Notes under the pieces: model-generated
What the model saw: the letters and a program-made list of their open reading frames with translations, nothing else
Told to the model about the DNA's origin: nothing
Databases searched by the model: none
NCBI GenBank assembly: GCA_021464415.1
Contig: CM038469.1
Location: 59,501,650-59,565,649, forward strand
Direction: 5' to 3'
Source of the DNA: Lonicera japonica
Lineage: Eukaryota > Streptophyta > Magnoliopsida > Dipsacales > Caprifoliaceae
Length of the DNA: 64,000 bases
Shown: piece after piece, positions 24,945 to 36,899 of the stretch
Layout: every line of letters begins with the position of its first letter
How positions within the stretch are numbered: position 1 is the stretch's first letter
Translations under genes and position numbers: made by a program

Positions 24945-25515
24945 AACTCTCAAACTATATTTTAAGTTTCGATTAAGTCCTTAAACTCAATTTTGTGTCA
25001 ATTGAGCCATTAAACTATTCAAATTGAATACTAACGGCCCTCCGGCCAAATCATCCATTAAATGAAATGGATTGAAAGGCTTTTTAGTCACTGTCCAAGT
25101 TAATTGAAAAATAAAAGGTGAATAAAATTAGAAGAAGAAAGAGAGAAAAAAGTAAAATAATTTGGAAGAACATATGGAACACTTAAAGATTGTTATAGAA
25201 GTGTTACAATAAAATCAAATATTTGTTAAAATGTCAAGCCAATTCTTCATACTTCCGCCATCTTACTTCTTCCATCTTCATTTTTGTCCAAATCACAAAA
25301 ACCTTAAGTTAGAAAACCCTAAATAAGAGATTTATGTACATATGGACACATATATAAATATATATATGGATGCGTTTTCAATGGTTACCTTCTCTTTCTA
25401 CCCATTGACGAGTACTGACAATAATTAATGCACATTGGTGATGTGTCAAATCTTTTAACCTATTATAGCAGGTTAATGTGACTTATTCTATTTTTATTTT
25501 TTTAATTAAACTTTA

Positions 25516-25832
25516 GGTGGTGTTTGGTTGAGATTTTAAAATCAAAATTTTAAAATTTTTACCAAAAAGTCAACTTTACTTCACACTTTCCAAATTACTT
25601 TACTTTCTCTCTCATAATTTTTTTAAAACACCATAACTTTAAATTCAAAAATTGGAATTAGATAAAAAAAATATATTTGAAACCTAATTATCGAGATCTA
25701 TAAAACAAGATCCATTGTGACTATTTTTTTAATTTTTTTTACAAGTTTTTTTGAATTGGTTGAAAAAAACTTTAACAAAAATTAAATTCACTTTTCGAAA
25801 CATGTTTTAAAATCTCAACCAAACAAGATTCC
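25516..25832. mobile_element. Tourist/PIF-Harbinger-like MITE
   Basis: A 317-bp element between TTA duplications (25513-25515 and 25833-25835). The left end is GGTGGTGTTTGGTTGAGATT and the reverse strand of the right is GGAATCTTGTTTGGTTGAGA. Both continue TTTTAAAA, so at least 16 terminal-proximal bases (TGTTTGGTTGAGATTTTAAAA) match exactly. No ORF. Confidence 0.8.
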
Positions 25833-28543
25833 TTAAATGTTTTATTTGCCAACTAAACTTAGGATAACCCAATTTCAAATTAGGATAAGTGTTTATGGGT
25901 GTTTTCGTCTTTTCAGTTTTATAGTTAATTAATAACATAAGTTTATTGAAAATAACACTTTTAAAATATATTTGACTTTGAATTTTCATCTCTATACAAT
26001 AGGTGTACAAACTACATAGAACTAAAGTACTATTTCAATAACACTTTTAATTTAATCATTTTATTATCATTCGTGACAAATCATATCACAATAAAAACTC
26101 AAAAATTATTTTGAAGCGTCTCATATAGCATGTGCTAGTGGTTTTATTAGTCACTGTTCAACTAAATAATAATTTTAACACAATAACAGAAAATAATATT
26201 AAAAGAAACTTATTTTCTTAATTTAAAGTATTTCAAACAAACTCAACTTTTAATAATTTGATAAGATACATAAGTATGTGCATGATTTAAGGGAAAATTT
26301 TATAAATAATTTGTCGTTACTTAATTCCGCACTTAAATACAATAAAACTCTACTTTTATGTAAAATAATTAAATTAGTATAGCGAATAAGTAGGAGTCGA
26401 TACAAATTCAAGTTAATACTTTAAAGAAAGTTTGTCGAAATCCAATATTTTAGGAATTTAGATTAAAACAGTTTTTAAATTTTGATTTTTGAAATTATTT
26501 TAACTAAGAAACAAAACCAATTAAATTAAATCTAGCAAGTACGTAATCAATAATAAAACATCCCAAGGAAAGAGAATCCACCCCTATGGATATAAACAAA
26601 AAAGTATTTAATTATATTTTTAATATTCATCCCTACTATATAAACAAATTTAAAATCACCATCATTCTTTCTTTAAAACTAATGTAAATAAAAATAGGTA
26701 TCGCCTGTATCCTCATTTATGGTGATCATAAGAGATCCATCATTTATTTTAAAAATAATTAAAGTACTAGAAAGAAAACACGTTATAATAATGGTAATTT
26801 CAAAATCTATTTTAATTCGGGACGAATAATTAAAAATCAATTAGAATTAAAATAAGCACATTACATTCATGGCGGTTCATCCTTCCCTTTCGGGAGATAA
26901 TTTAGCCAAGCATATTAAATAAATAATACATTAAAACAAAATAATAATTCATCATTAAAATTTAAAATTAAAGTACTTGAATACAAACTATAGATAATTA
27001 AAAAACTAGAAAGCGTCCCTGTTTATGATATTCGAACTAGCGTGTACTGCATGGCTTTACGTTGTCTACTTATTCACCTTCAATACTTCGGCCACACGGC
27101 AACTAGTATATGGAGAATTTTATCTCTTTATAACTCTCTAACAATATTATATTCTATCTATTTTTTTCTATCTTTTTTCTGTGATGTTAAGTGTAGAGAA
27201 TAAGTCTATATTTAGTAATAAGAGATACAAGTTTAAAAGGTTTAGAAAACTATAATTATAGAAGAAATAACAAATACGAGTTCAATTAATTAAGAAAGGA
27301 TAAGGAGTTATATTTTAATCATGAGAGAATATTGAATTGGAATATTCTTTCATCTTTATCTTCCTTTTTGATCTTTAATAGACTTCTTTCACCTTTTTAT
27401 CACAATTTACTTCTTTCTTACAAAAAGACAAAATAAATATTATTCCTCCATAATTTAGGCATTAATTATATTCTGAAAAAATATTATTTGTAGGTTTAAA
27501 TAGCAATTTGAGACACTTATCAACGCACGACTTCCTAAATAACACTTAAAATATATCTTATTTAGTATTAAATAATTAATTATTTGGTTCAATGATCAAT
27601 GTATTGTGTTTGACAAACAAATTTTGTACCATTTTCAAAATTGAGAAGTATATCCACTAATTAAAATTAATTTATAATTTTCCAAATTTAGATTACATTT
27701 TCATTTAGATTCTTAATCGAAATCTACTTTCATTTTAATTTATTTTTTATTTTCTTTTAAGGTGCATTTGAATTATATAATTGAATTTAACTTTAAAATT
27801 CATAAATCTAAGATTAAAAAATTACGTATTTGAAATACAAGAGCTTAAAATTTTGTGTTTGCTTAACGAATACAAGGAAATTGATTTCTAAATCCAAATA
27901 TTATTCCTCTAAAATTTATATTTAGTTGATTAGTAAGCTATTTTTATTTTTTAACACTGTGGCAGAACTCATGCTTACACAGAATTAACCCGTTTGACTC
28001 TACCCGCCCCTATTATAGTATTTTATTTTTTATAATATAGCATAATTACCATGGGACGGGAGTGGGTTTATGCATATACTATTTGACACGGATTTAGATT
28101 TTAAAAAATAAAACCTGCACCAGGCTAGGATGTGTTTATAACTTTGTTGGGTTTGGGTTTGGACAGCACACGATCCTTTGTCATCATTCATATTATTATT
28201 ATAATTAATATTACAAGCATATTTATAATAACAAAAAATAATAATTTGTTTAAAAATTAATTGATATTTTTTTCAAATTCGCAAGTTTGGGATTTCTAAG
28301 GAATAACTCTATCTCTAAAATTTGAAAGTTAACTTTAAGATAAGTATCAAATCTCATTATTTGAATATATTTATAAATATTAAATCATAATTTCACAGCA
28401 AACAAAAATATTTATATTTGAAATTCCAAATCTCATGTTAAAATTTTCTCTCAAATCCACATTCCAAACACACCCTTAAAGAATTTTAAAAGGTTTTATT
28501 AAAAGATATTTTCAATTAACTATGTTATTAATACTTCCACCCC
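25833..28543. other. AT-rich gene-free stretch
   Basis: No coding exon on either strand. 27960-28190 holds a decayed hAT-like segment (ACCCGTTTGACTCTACCCGC, then GGGTTTGGGTTTGG) related to the one at 4519-4860. Confidence 0.5.

Positions 28544-28622
<79 letters not shown>
28544..28622. repeat. (AAT)n microsatellite, about 26 units
   Basis: An uninterrupted AAT array. Its translation as poly-Asn is an artefact. Confidence 0.97.
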
Positions 28623-28623
<1 letters not shown>

Positions 28624-31250
28624 GATTTAAGAATCAAGAATACATATTCTTCTATGCTGACAATCACAATAGACTTATTTCATGTTTATCAAATTTTCAA
28701 CACATAATCATATAAAGTATTCATGATCATGTAATTAATTAGTTAATATGATATTTGGTACTGTAATTTATAATACGAATAGTATTTTCTTTTACTAGAA
28801 TGGTTTGCGAGATGATAATTATGTAAACAACGTACCATAAACTTTTGAGATTTATTTTGTACTTCAAAAAAAATATTTTTTATGAATTTATGTGAAATAA
28901 ATGAGCCTACAAACAATTCTGAAAAAAATATCAAAATTTTAATTTTTTTTGAAAGGATCACCATTCTCAAGTATTTTTATTTTTCTTTTTTGTTGTACAT
29001 AATTTTTTTTTCCTTTTTAAAATTGTATCATCTTATCATTTGATAATTAATTTAAAATTTAGAGTTTTCAGAATTAATAAAAAATATATATATTTAATAC
29101 TTATGTTCTTGGTTGACCTTTGTTATAAGATTTCGATTACATGATCAAATTTGAAATCTTTGTTTGAGATATTTAGTTTGAATTTGAGCTTTTGTTATTT
29201 ATATTTTTTTATTATTTATATTTTTTAATAGTTGTTATCTTTATTAAGGGATAGTTTTGAAAATAACTATATTTTATTTTTAATAAATTAAAATTTATTT
29301 TGCCATCGATTAAAAAGTTATCTTTGAAATTAATCCTAAAAATAGAATATCCTTTATTAGAATGAGAGTAATTGATTTTTACTTTAAAAAGAAGCCCCAT
29401 ATTTTTATTTATTTAATTAACATAGATGTACCCATTAATCTAATTTATTTTTTAATATTAAATCATTAATAAAATAATATTTATAAAATTAAATCAATAA
29501 TATTTTTTTTAGTTTGTCCACACTTAAGGATTAATTTAGGAAATAATACTAATTAACTTAACAATGTAGATTAACTACAATATATCAATATAAATAAAAT
29601 CACCTATTTTATAGGGGTAAAGAATAGGGATATCCTGTATTGGAATTACAAAATCATGTAATGAATATCTAATTTATGTTTCCTTAAAATTAAATAGAAA
29701 ATAAATACCATGTCATCAGGTATCAACAAGTTACCCACTTAACTTTGCATTTAATACTTTGTATTTCTCCAATGTGTATTAATTATGTTAGCCAACTACA
29801 TATTTAATCTCAACCATTGATTTTTCATCCAATGGTTAATATTACAATAACCATCAATGGGTAAAAAGAGCGGTAACCATTGAAACCTCACCCATATATA
29901 TATACATATACATATATGGTTCATATATAAGTGTATTAATTAATAAGTTTTCTTTCCCTTTTATCCATCCTTTAAGAATTTTGTTACTGTAAGTTCCCCT
30001 GCCAAGTTCTTTTGGCTCCAAATAAGTTAGCTTTTGAAGTTATTCGTTACCTCAAGGATGTTATAGAAACTTAGCTTAGAAAACTTACATGGAATGTAGT
30101 TTATATTTGCCAATATGGTTTTATGCGCCTTCGCAATTTTGCATAAACATTAGTTTTGTGTATTTCGATACAAGTTTTAGCATTGACACAAAATTCATAT
30201 TTTTTCTTTGGCTATTGATATCGGGTTCCAAACTATGCAATTGTTATACGCAGGATAATTGCGCGCTTCATATTTTGTTTATGATTTTTAATATTTTGTT
30301 CCTTGCTGTGTAATTATTTATTTATTTATTTATCTAATTTTCTTCTTTGATCATGCAAATATCCTTCCCGTTCTCCACTTGTACGCTCAACATCTCACTA
30401 AATAACTCCCACCTAGGCACCCATTGTACTTATTCTTTTGAAATTGCTAGGTGGAAATGTTGTTTTACCATAATATCATGCTTCTATTTTTTTACATACT
30501 ATTTTTTTCTTATATATATATTTTTTCTGTTAAATAAGGATTGTTATATATGTCAATGTTGGTTTACATTATCGTTAGAGATTATGTTTCAATACTTCAT
30601 ATTGTATGTTTGTTAAAGTTACTTTTCTTTTACGAAGCTTATTTATACTTTTTTTTAATGCATATTATACATTTGTGGACCCACTAATCTTGATTTCTGG
30701 ATTTCATAGACAAAATTGTTAATTACGAGTCCGGGTTTAAAGGAGCTTCCACACAAGAAGATCCAACTGCCCTCTTTTTAATTCCAAGGGTGTGTAATTA
30801 ACATCATATTCACTCATGCTTCCTTAATAATCCTTAATAATGCACATGTCATATGTCCGTGGTTGTCCTGTATATGATGCATATTTTTTTCTCTATTAAT
30901 TTGTATGTGTTCTAAATTTATGTATAGTAGACAACTGTCTATATTGGATTTTGATTCTCATTATCGTTTCTTTCGGACTTTTCGTGTTTCAAGATTACTT
31001 TGAAACTAATATTTTTCATCTCTGTTGAATGCAGATTCTACATTTGATTAATTGAGGACCAACATGCACTCACAATGATGCTTACAAAACTTCATTAATA
31101 ACGGTAAAATAATTTTATTCTTAAAATAGTACAAGAAAGTAAAATTATATCCTTGGTAGGGCACATCTTCAATATTTTTTTTTTCTATTTCCTTTCGTAA
31201 AATAAAGAATTTTTTTTTATATATTTCAGTACGTAATGGTTACACGAATT
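28623..31250. other. AT-rich gene-free stretch
   Basis: No recognisable exon. A slightly more GC-rich island at about 30715-30790 reads DKIVNYESGFKGASTQEDPT on the plus strand and could be a captured exon fragment inside the Helitron-like unit that ends at 31284. I could not name it. Confidence 0.45.
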
Positions 31251-31284
31251 AAGCCGTAGTGCCATCGGCACGGGTTACTCCTAG
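31240..31284 (+). mobile_element. Helitron 3' terminus
   Basis: A short hairpin, GTGCC (31259-31263), loop ATC, GGCAC (31267-31271), stands 9 bases before CTAG (31281-31284), followed by T. A hairpin about 10 bases before CTRR, with insertion next to T, is the mark of a Helitron 3' end. The 5' TC end and length could not be fixed, and no RepHel ORF is present. Confidence 0.7.
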
Positions 31285-31497
31285 TATATATATAAATCTG
31301 GGTTCACACATATATACACATATGTACAAGTGACCAAAAAACACTTCAATCCGTTTCATTTAATCGGAGATTTGGACGGAAGGGCTATTGGTGTTCAATT
31401 TGATTAATTTAAAGGCTCAATTGATCCAAAATTAAATTTAGGAACTTAATTGAAACTTAAGATATAATTTATATTTTATAAGTAAACTCATATACAA

Positions 31498-32250
31498 TGT
31501 TTTAAAAGGCGGGTTAGGCAGTGCCCGAGCACCCCGATCAGTGCCTAAGCGGGTGATTAGACCCCGTGATAAATTAGGCAGATTTAGGCGGGTGCCTAGG
31601 TGAGTTGGGTAAGTCTAGGCGGACTCGGCGGAAGCTAGGCGGGCTAGGCATACTTATTGTTTTTCCTGTTTTAAAGGAGCTACCTATTTCTCTTTTCGTT
31701 AAAAAATTATCATTTAAAAAAATGGATACAATCTATCAACCATCGTTAGTAAATTCATATTTCATTCCTCCGATTGAAACAAAACTCTAGGTAACAATTG
31801 CGATCGCTAGAAAACGTTCAAGAAGAGCAATTTGACTAGTTATAAATACACTATGTTACCTTATTTCATCAATCTTATCTTTCTTCTTATTTTTGTATTG
31901 TTGCATTTTCTTTTTCACTAACTTATTATTATTGTTGTTACTGCTGCTACTTAAAACAAATTGATAATTTCATATAAATGTGACCCCATGTTCAATTTTG
32001 TTTTGGATGGTGAACCTAATGACCATATTTCGCTTGTTAATTGAACATTTGAATTTTTTTTATGTTTATTTGAGTACTATGTTTGATTTGATGATTTTTC
32101 AATGTTATATTTTTTGTATATAATTTTAGATATATTTAAAAATTAAAAATATAATTAAAAAAATCACCTGACGCTTGGCTACCTAGACCCCAACTAGGCG
32201 TTAGGTTATCGGCCTTAGTCCGCGTAGCACCTTTTAGAACCTAGCTTGGT
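31498..32250. repeat. transposon-like repeat with TTTTAAAAGGCG / CCTTTTAGAACC ends
   Basis: The left part is a run of GGCGGG, TAGGCGG and GCCTAG motifs (31505-31655) after ATGTTTTAAAAGGCGGG. The right end is the inverse (CACCTGACGCTTGGC... to CACCTTTTAGAACC). This gives a DNA-transposon-like layout with GC-rich ends and an AT-rich core. Possible 8-bp flanks TCATATAC and TCATATTA differ, so the class is left open. The short ORF over 31605-31790 is low-complexity by-product. Confidence 0.5.
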
Positions 32251-32509
32251 CATATTAATATGCAACTTACTTAGCTCATTGCAGTTGAAATTATGGCTCC
32301 TCTAGAATTCTAAAGTAGAATTAAATAAATTTGAATTATACGTTTGATAACAATATCAAAAATAAAAATAAAATAATTGATTTTTGTGAGAATTTTAAAA
32401 ATAAGTTGAGATATGCAGTCATATGTCTTCTTACTTTGCGATTTTTTTATGGATTTTTTTTTGGTTGAAGAAGAATTTTTTTTTTTATAAAAAATAACAA
32501 AAGATGAAG

Positions 32510-32890
32510 GATATCTATTTATAAAAATGAGCATGAGACCTATAACATCCCCCAAATATGTCATAAACACTCCCATCTAAAATTTAAGTAAAAATATATT
32601 TTAATTCCATCTTATTTGTCACAAACACCCCCTCTATTACTTGATGTTAGGTGAGTGCATAGCAACACATGCAGTCTTTTCAATTAAACCGAGTTTATGT
32701 AGGTGCACTCACCTCTCATTAGGCGAGCCTTATTTGAAAAATATTCTAGTAATCTATTACTTAATGTTAGGCAAGTTATTACAAACAAACTATCCCCAAG
32801 TTGAGCGAATGTGTGCATCTGCACTCACCTCTCATTAAGCGAGTCTTATGAGGGTGTTCGTGAATAGAAATTTACCTTTGGAAGGTGTTT
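32510..32890. repeat. diverged tandem repeat, about 120-bp unit
   Basis: CTATTACTT(G/A)ATGTTAGG(T/C) followed by TGCACTCACCTCTCATTA and (G/A)GCGAG(C/T)CTTAT occurs twice, at about 32633-32735 and 32753-32850. It is flanked by ACCCCC/GGTGTTT-type ends. It probably belongs to a small non-autonomous element; no target duplication was seen. Confidence 0.5.
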
Positions 32891-33430
32891 TTGACAGATA
32901 TTAGGAGTATAAATAACACTGTTTTTTTTTTTTTTATCATTATTATCATTTTTTATGTTACCAGATGTAGCCTAAATTTATTTGATTTGATAGCTCAATT
33001 TTTGATAAGCAGCGTACATTTAAATGAGTCATCTTTCGGGATACGAAAATAATAACATATCCAATTCAATTCAAGATAATAGTAAATAAACTTCTTCCGG
33101 AGATGATCTATTTAAGTGGAAGCTACTTGTGAAATTAAATATAAAGTATCTATTTCAAACTAACGATACATATTTGTTAAATTTACTTTAGAAAATTTTG
33201 GATTCCTTCCTGTTATTCCTTACAATCTCAGGTTCTACAAAATTTGGTCGGTTACCTTACAAGAGAAAAGCATTTTATTTGAGTAAATGATAACTAAGTT
33301 AACACTCTAAGTAATGTGTCAACAAAATGTTTTGATTAGTGTGTAGGTTTGCTTAAAACGTTAATTAATACACTGTGATACGTCATTTAGTAATTTAAAA
33401 TAATACATACATCATTACTTATTTTAGGAT

Positions 33431-33810
33431 TTGGCTCCTTTTATCTCTTCAGTCCAATTCCTTCCAATCGAGCCTAGTTCAAGGAATATATGGATGAATT
33501 TTTTTCATGAAACTTAGAAGAAATGATCTCTATAATGAGTAGATTTACCTTGACAAAATTTCATCAAAAAATTCAAACCAGAAGTAAGCATAGTAAAATT
33601 TTGATACATATGTTCATTTTTAGCTGTTAAAATTTTAGATGATCATCTCACTCATTTCTAGATTGAATTTTCAGATAAAATTTTGTAGAGTTGATCTACT
33701 TATCATAAAGATCATCTCCACCAAGTTTCATGAAAACAAAATTACATGTTTAACCTTCAAACTAGACTCTATTGATCGAAATTGAACTGAATATAATAGA
33801 GATGAGCCAA
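33431..33810. mobile_element. MITE with long inverted ends (Mutator-like?), copy 1
   Basis: The left end TTGGCTCCTTTTATCTCTTC and the reverse strand of the right end TTGGCTCATCTCTATTATAT continue to resemble each other for about 55 bases (both reach CCTAGTT / TCTAGTTTGAAGG). The core (CATCAAAAAATTCAA, GTTAAAATTTTAGATG, GATCATCTCCACCAAGTTTC) is shared with the element at 50783-51157. Long inverted ends suggest a Mutator-like origin, but no 9-bp duplication is evident. Confidence 0.5.
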
Positions 33811-34611
33811 GTCTTTCATTTTAATTAAATGAGGAAAAATGTGCATCCTTAAAAAAAAATTGTCCAAGCTAGTGGCTGGTGCACTGCATGGGGCACACCA
33901 ACAATTTCAATGCACATTGGGTGGTGCAAAATTGGCAGTTACAAAAATAGGTCAAGAAATAAATTATGAAAACAGTGATCTTGGGGACTATCAAGTATAA
34001 GATTCCAAATTCTTTACGTTAGTAGATTTTCTAATATGCTATTGAATTATTCTTTTTTTTTTTTTTTTTATGCAGGCTCATTGTTAACATATTGTATCAC
34101 CTAAAAATGAAAATTTAAAACCCTCTCTCTTTTAATCAAGTACTCAAAGTTTGTCACTTTGTTCATTAAACTTAAGATATGATATTACCTGATAGATCCA
34201 TAAAATTGATAATTCATTGTTACTTATATTTTTTGTCATTTGTTGGAAGCATTTTAGATAGTAAACTAATAAGATTTGTTTATTCTCCAGCCACATGCAT
34301 GTTAGAAATAATTAGACAAGATAATACTTATATATTATATTGATGATTGGTATTTTAGCGGTATTAAATATATAACAATGTAAAGATTTGTGATGTATTT
34401 CAAGTGATGGAAAATCTAACATGTACGAGGTATACAAGTACAACGTTAAATTTGATGAGTCTTGATTTTTCCTTTCAATTCTTTCAACTAATTAACGCAA
34501 ATTTATCCGATTTTGCCTGACTCTTGTGTGCATATACATATAAAATAACCCAACAAACATTAATTATACTTCTATTCTATATCATGAAATTTTGTTAGGG
34601 TTTTTTTTTTT
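33811..34611. other. intergenic, no gene seen
   Basis: AT-rich. It ends in a run of ten T (34602-34611) directly before the first 432-bp direct repeat. Confidence 0.5.
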
Positions 34612-35043
34612 GGGGCAATTAGTTTTACCTCCCTGTAATCATACTTAATTAGGCTTAAGGACACGTTAGATCTATATATTAGTAACACGTCCTTCTTGCC
34701 CTAAATAATTATATCGCAATAATTAGGACATTTCTTATAGACTATATTACCCCTATGTCACTAATAAGGAAACTATATGTAAATATTCTTTCCATAATTG
34801 TGTAGTTTTCCAGTTAACATACTATAATTATATTTTTTTATTTAACATGCGTAATTTTTCATCCACACTATATAAGTAAATTTCGAAGCATACACATACA
34901 GATATTTATACATAATTTGAAAAGATGTAATTATCAAATAAGATCTACCATGAAAATTTCGTACCTGTTGGATTCGAGTCAAAACAGATATATGAAAATT
35001 TCGATGCATACATATACAGATATTTATACATAATTTGAATATA
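34612..35043 (+). repeat. 432-bp direct repeat, left copy
   Basis: Starts GGGGCAATTAGTTTTACCTC and differs from the right copy at two positions, both C here and T there. It carries a TATA-like CACTATATAAGTAA near 34867 that could serve as promoter for sequences downstream. Its 3' half belongs to a three-fold array of about 54-bp subunits (TTTCGAAGCATACACATACA and variants) that continues past the repeat end to about 35110. Confidence 0.95.
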
Positions 35044-35562
35044 TGAAATTATTAAATTTCGATGAATAAATAGACAGATATTTGATCATAATTTGAAAAT
35101 ATGTAATCATCGTATAATACTTATAAAATATCAAAAAGTATACTATAATTTTTTTTAAAAAATATTTGTATAAAATTTAATATTTGGTGATTTTTTAAGT
35201 GTTGTGTATAATATTTGTATTATAAAAGTTGTTGCATATAATTTAAATTTTAAAAAAATTTGTATATGATATTGACTAAAACAATTGCTGCTTATATACT
35301 AAATAACAGTTAATATATTAATATCACTTGTATTGGAAACTGTAACGTACCTGTTTGAAACGCGGCAAAATAGATATTCGAATGCTTGTAAATCGAATTG
35401 TGTTATACACCGGAATCATCAACAGACACGTCCCCTCGCATTCCGATACTTGCATTAATGAATATGCGTCTCTTCCAATGGACATGCGGCCATCGGTTAT
35501 GATATATGGTTATCCAAAACAGATATATCATTTGTAACTGTTCGTATCAAACGGTTGTACCA

Positions 35563-36087
35563 ATGGAGAGTCCAGATAGAATATTAAAGCGTACAACCTC
35601 TTCACCAGCAATTTTAGAACTAAATAAAAGACAACGAACGTTGGTGAATTCATCTGAATCATCACCGGACCCAAACTTAAAGAATCCCGGTGTTGGTGAA
35701 GATAAACCCAAAAACCAAAGTCTGTGTCGAGATGATACATCCAATGAACCATCATTGGATAAAACGAATGATCTGGTAGCAGATGATGAAGACTATACGG
35801 GAGAAAAGGAAGATGACGAAGACGGTGATGAGGAGAACGAGAATGGTGATTCAGATGACGACAACGAAGGTGAAGAGTCCAGTCATGGTGAACAATTCGA
35901 CGATCAGCCATGGCTCGAGGATATGGAAGATATAGAGCGTGAGGAAAATGAGGATCTGACTACATCTGATTCTTCGTCTTCTGGGTCGGACTTTGATGTG
36001 AATGAGATTGGACGAGAATACAGTGAAGATGACGATGATCGATATGCCCACTCCTCTTCAACAGACAATCCGTACCCTGGCGATTGA
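35563..36087 (+). CDS. acidic Ser/Asp/Glu-rich protein of unknown function (174 aa)
   Basis: An open frame of 174 residues starting MESPDRILKRTTSSPAILEL. The frame stays open 57 bases further upstream to 35506, but the chosen ATG has good context (CCAATGG) and the upstream residues look like non-coding sequence. The N-terminal 40 residues are basic (KRQR at about 33-36, possibly a nuclear signal). Residues about 75-170 are dominated by D, E and S with repeated acidic runs (KEDDEDGDEENENGDSDDDN). Such tails occur in nuclear and chromatin-associated proteins and are largely disordered. I do not recognise a family. The long open frame in an AT-rich setting supports a real gene. Its position between the direct repeats suggests element cargo. 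An upstream exon cannot be excluded. Confidence 0.55.
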   Translation: MESPDRILKRTTSSPAILELNKRQRTLVNSSESSPDPNLKNPGVGEDKPKNQSLCRDDTSNEPSLDKTNDLVADDEDYTGEKEDDEDGDEENENGDSDDDNEGEESSHGEQFDDQPWLEDMEDIEREENEDLTTSDSSSSGSDFDVNEIGREYSEDDDDRYAHSSSTDNPYPGD

Positions 36088-36488
36088 ACGATGATGGATA
36101 ACAATGGTTTTTTTTTTTGGATGGTATGTTTTTTTTTTTTTGATGGTTTTATGATTTTTGCTATGAACGAATCATAATTTTGTTAAATTTGGTAATATTG
36201 CAGACATGTTAACAGTTTTTTATAACTAGTAATTAATTATAATTTGGAAGGTTATATTAATGAATTTTATCTACGATTGGGAGTCTTAATTTGCGTGATT
36301 ATCTGCTTGTATTACACAATCTATATAATGAAACTCGATTTATGTTTTAATTGTATATGATTGGATGTTTTCAAAGTATACTTACTTATAAATAGAAATT
36401 CAAATACATAAACCGGCTTTTGATTATATTATGCATATAACAGATATAATTAAAAAGGTTACTTATTTTATTACATATATAAAACATA

Positions 36489-36827
36489 TCAGGTTTTTCG
36501 GTTTTCATATGTAGACATCGTCCATATAATGTAAAAACATATAAACAATACGACCCACAAAAACTTCTCCCGTCTTGCAACACGTTGGCTGTTATGAATC
36601 CAAATAGCGACGTCCTCCCATAGAAAAAATCCACATGATGAGCTCTGTTTAGAAAAATTTTGTGAGTTGTATATCATGAATGTTGACTGAATATAGGAAT
36701 ATCTATAAAAATTTAAACTAACCGATGGTTTGTGACATGTGAGAAATCGACGACATGGGTTTTGGGGTGTTGTCGAAGTCCTAGTAACTGTTTGAAACCC
36801 GCAGTAGCAAACGAAACCCATTGCCAT
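36489..36827 (-). CDS. small GRF-type zinc-finger membrane protein (86 aa, two exons)
   Basis: On the minus strand, exon 1 (36827-36723) and exon 2 (36644-36489) join in phase 0 across a 78-base intron (TCG|GTTAGT, CTAAACAG|AGC). The unspliced frame is also open (112 aa), but splicing restores the zinc-finger spacing. The product reads FVCYCGFQTV, NPCRRFLTCHK, SSSCGFFLWEDV: the C-x-C, C, C pattern and FF-x-W of the GRF zinc finger, with the signature Gly of NPGRRF changed to Cys. A hydrophobic segment at about 64-78 (KFLWVVLFICFYIIW) follows. Small GRF-finger plus membrane-anchor proteins are numerous in plant genomes, often in repeat-rich regions, and GRF fingers bind nucleic acid, often single-stranded DNA. 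It is divergent from the acidic gene on the opposite side. Confidence 0.75.
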   Translation of the reverse strand: MAMGFVCYCGFQTVTRTSTTPQNPCRRFLTCHKPSVSLNFYRYSYIQSTFMIYNSQNFSKQSSSCGFFLWEDVAIWIHNSQRVARREKFLWVVLFICFYIIWTMSTYENRKT

Positions 36828-36899
36828 TTACTATTCCAGTTTGGTGAAGTTCTTTGGTTTTGTTGCTTTGTTGCATCTTGCTGTGAATGTTAATATATA

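Larger units (their letters stand above)
24945..31480. repeat. pair of about 145-bp inverted repeats about 6.2 kb apart
   Basis: 24950-25096 and 31325-31480 are inverted copies of each other at roughly 80 percent identity. Both contain TTAAGTTTC(G/A)ATTAAGT and CAATTGAGCC, and end in ATGAAA(T/C)GGATTGAA. They could be the long terminal inverted repeats of one Mutator-like element, or two separate copies of a small element in opposite orientation. The space between is extremely AT-rich, without a transposase or any recognisable gene. It holds a MITE, an AAT array, a hAT-like remnant and a Helitron end, listed separately. Confidence 0.6.

Noticed and set aside
28522..28707. Poly-Asn open frame
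   Set aside because: Direct translation of an AAT microsatellite.
35528..35911. Minus-strand frames opposite the acidic gene
   Set aside because: These are His/Leu/Arg-rich shadows of an acidic Asp/Glu/Ser coding sequence on the plus strand.
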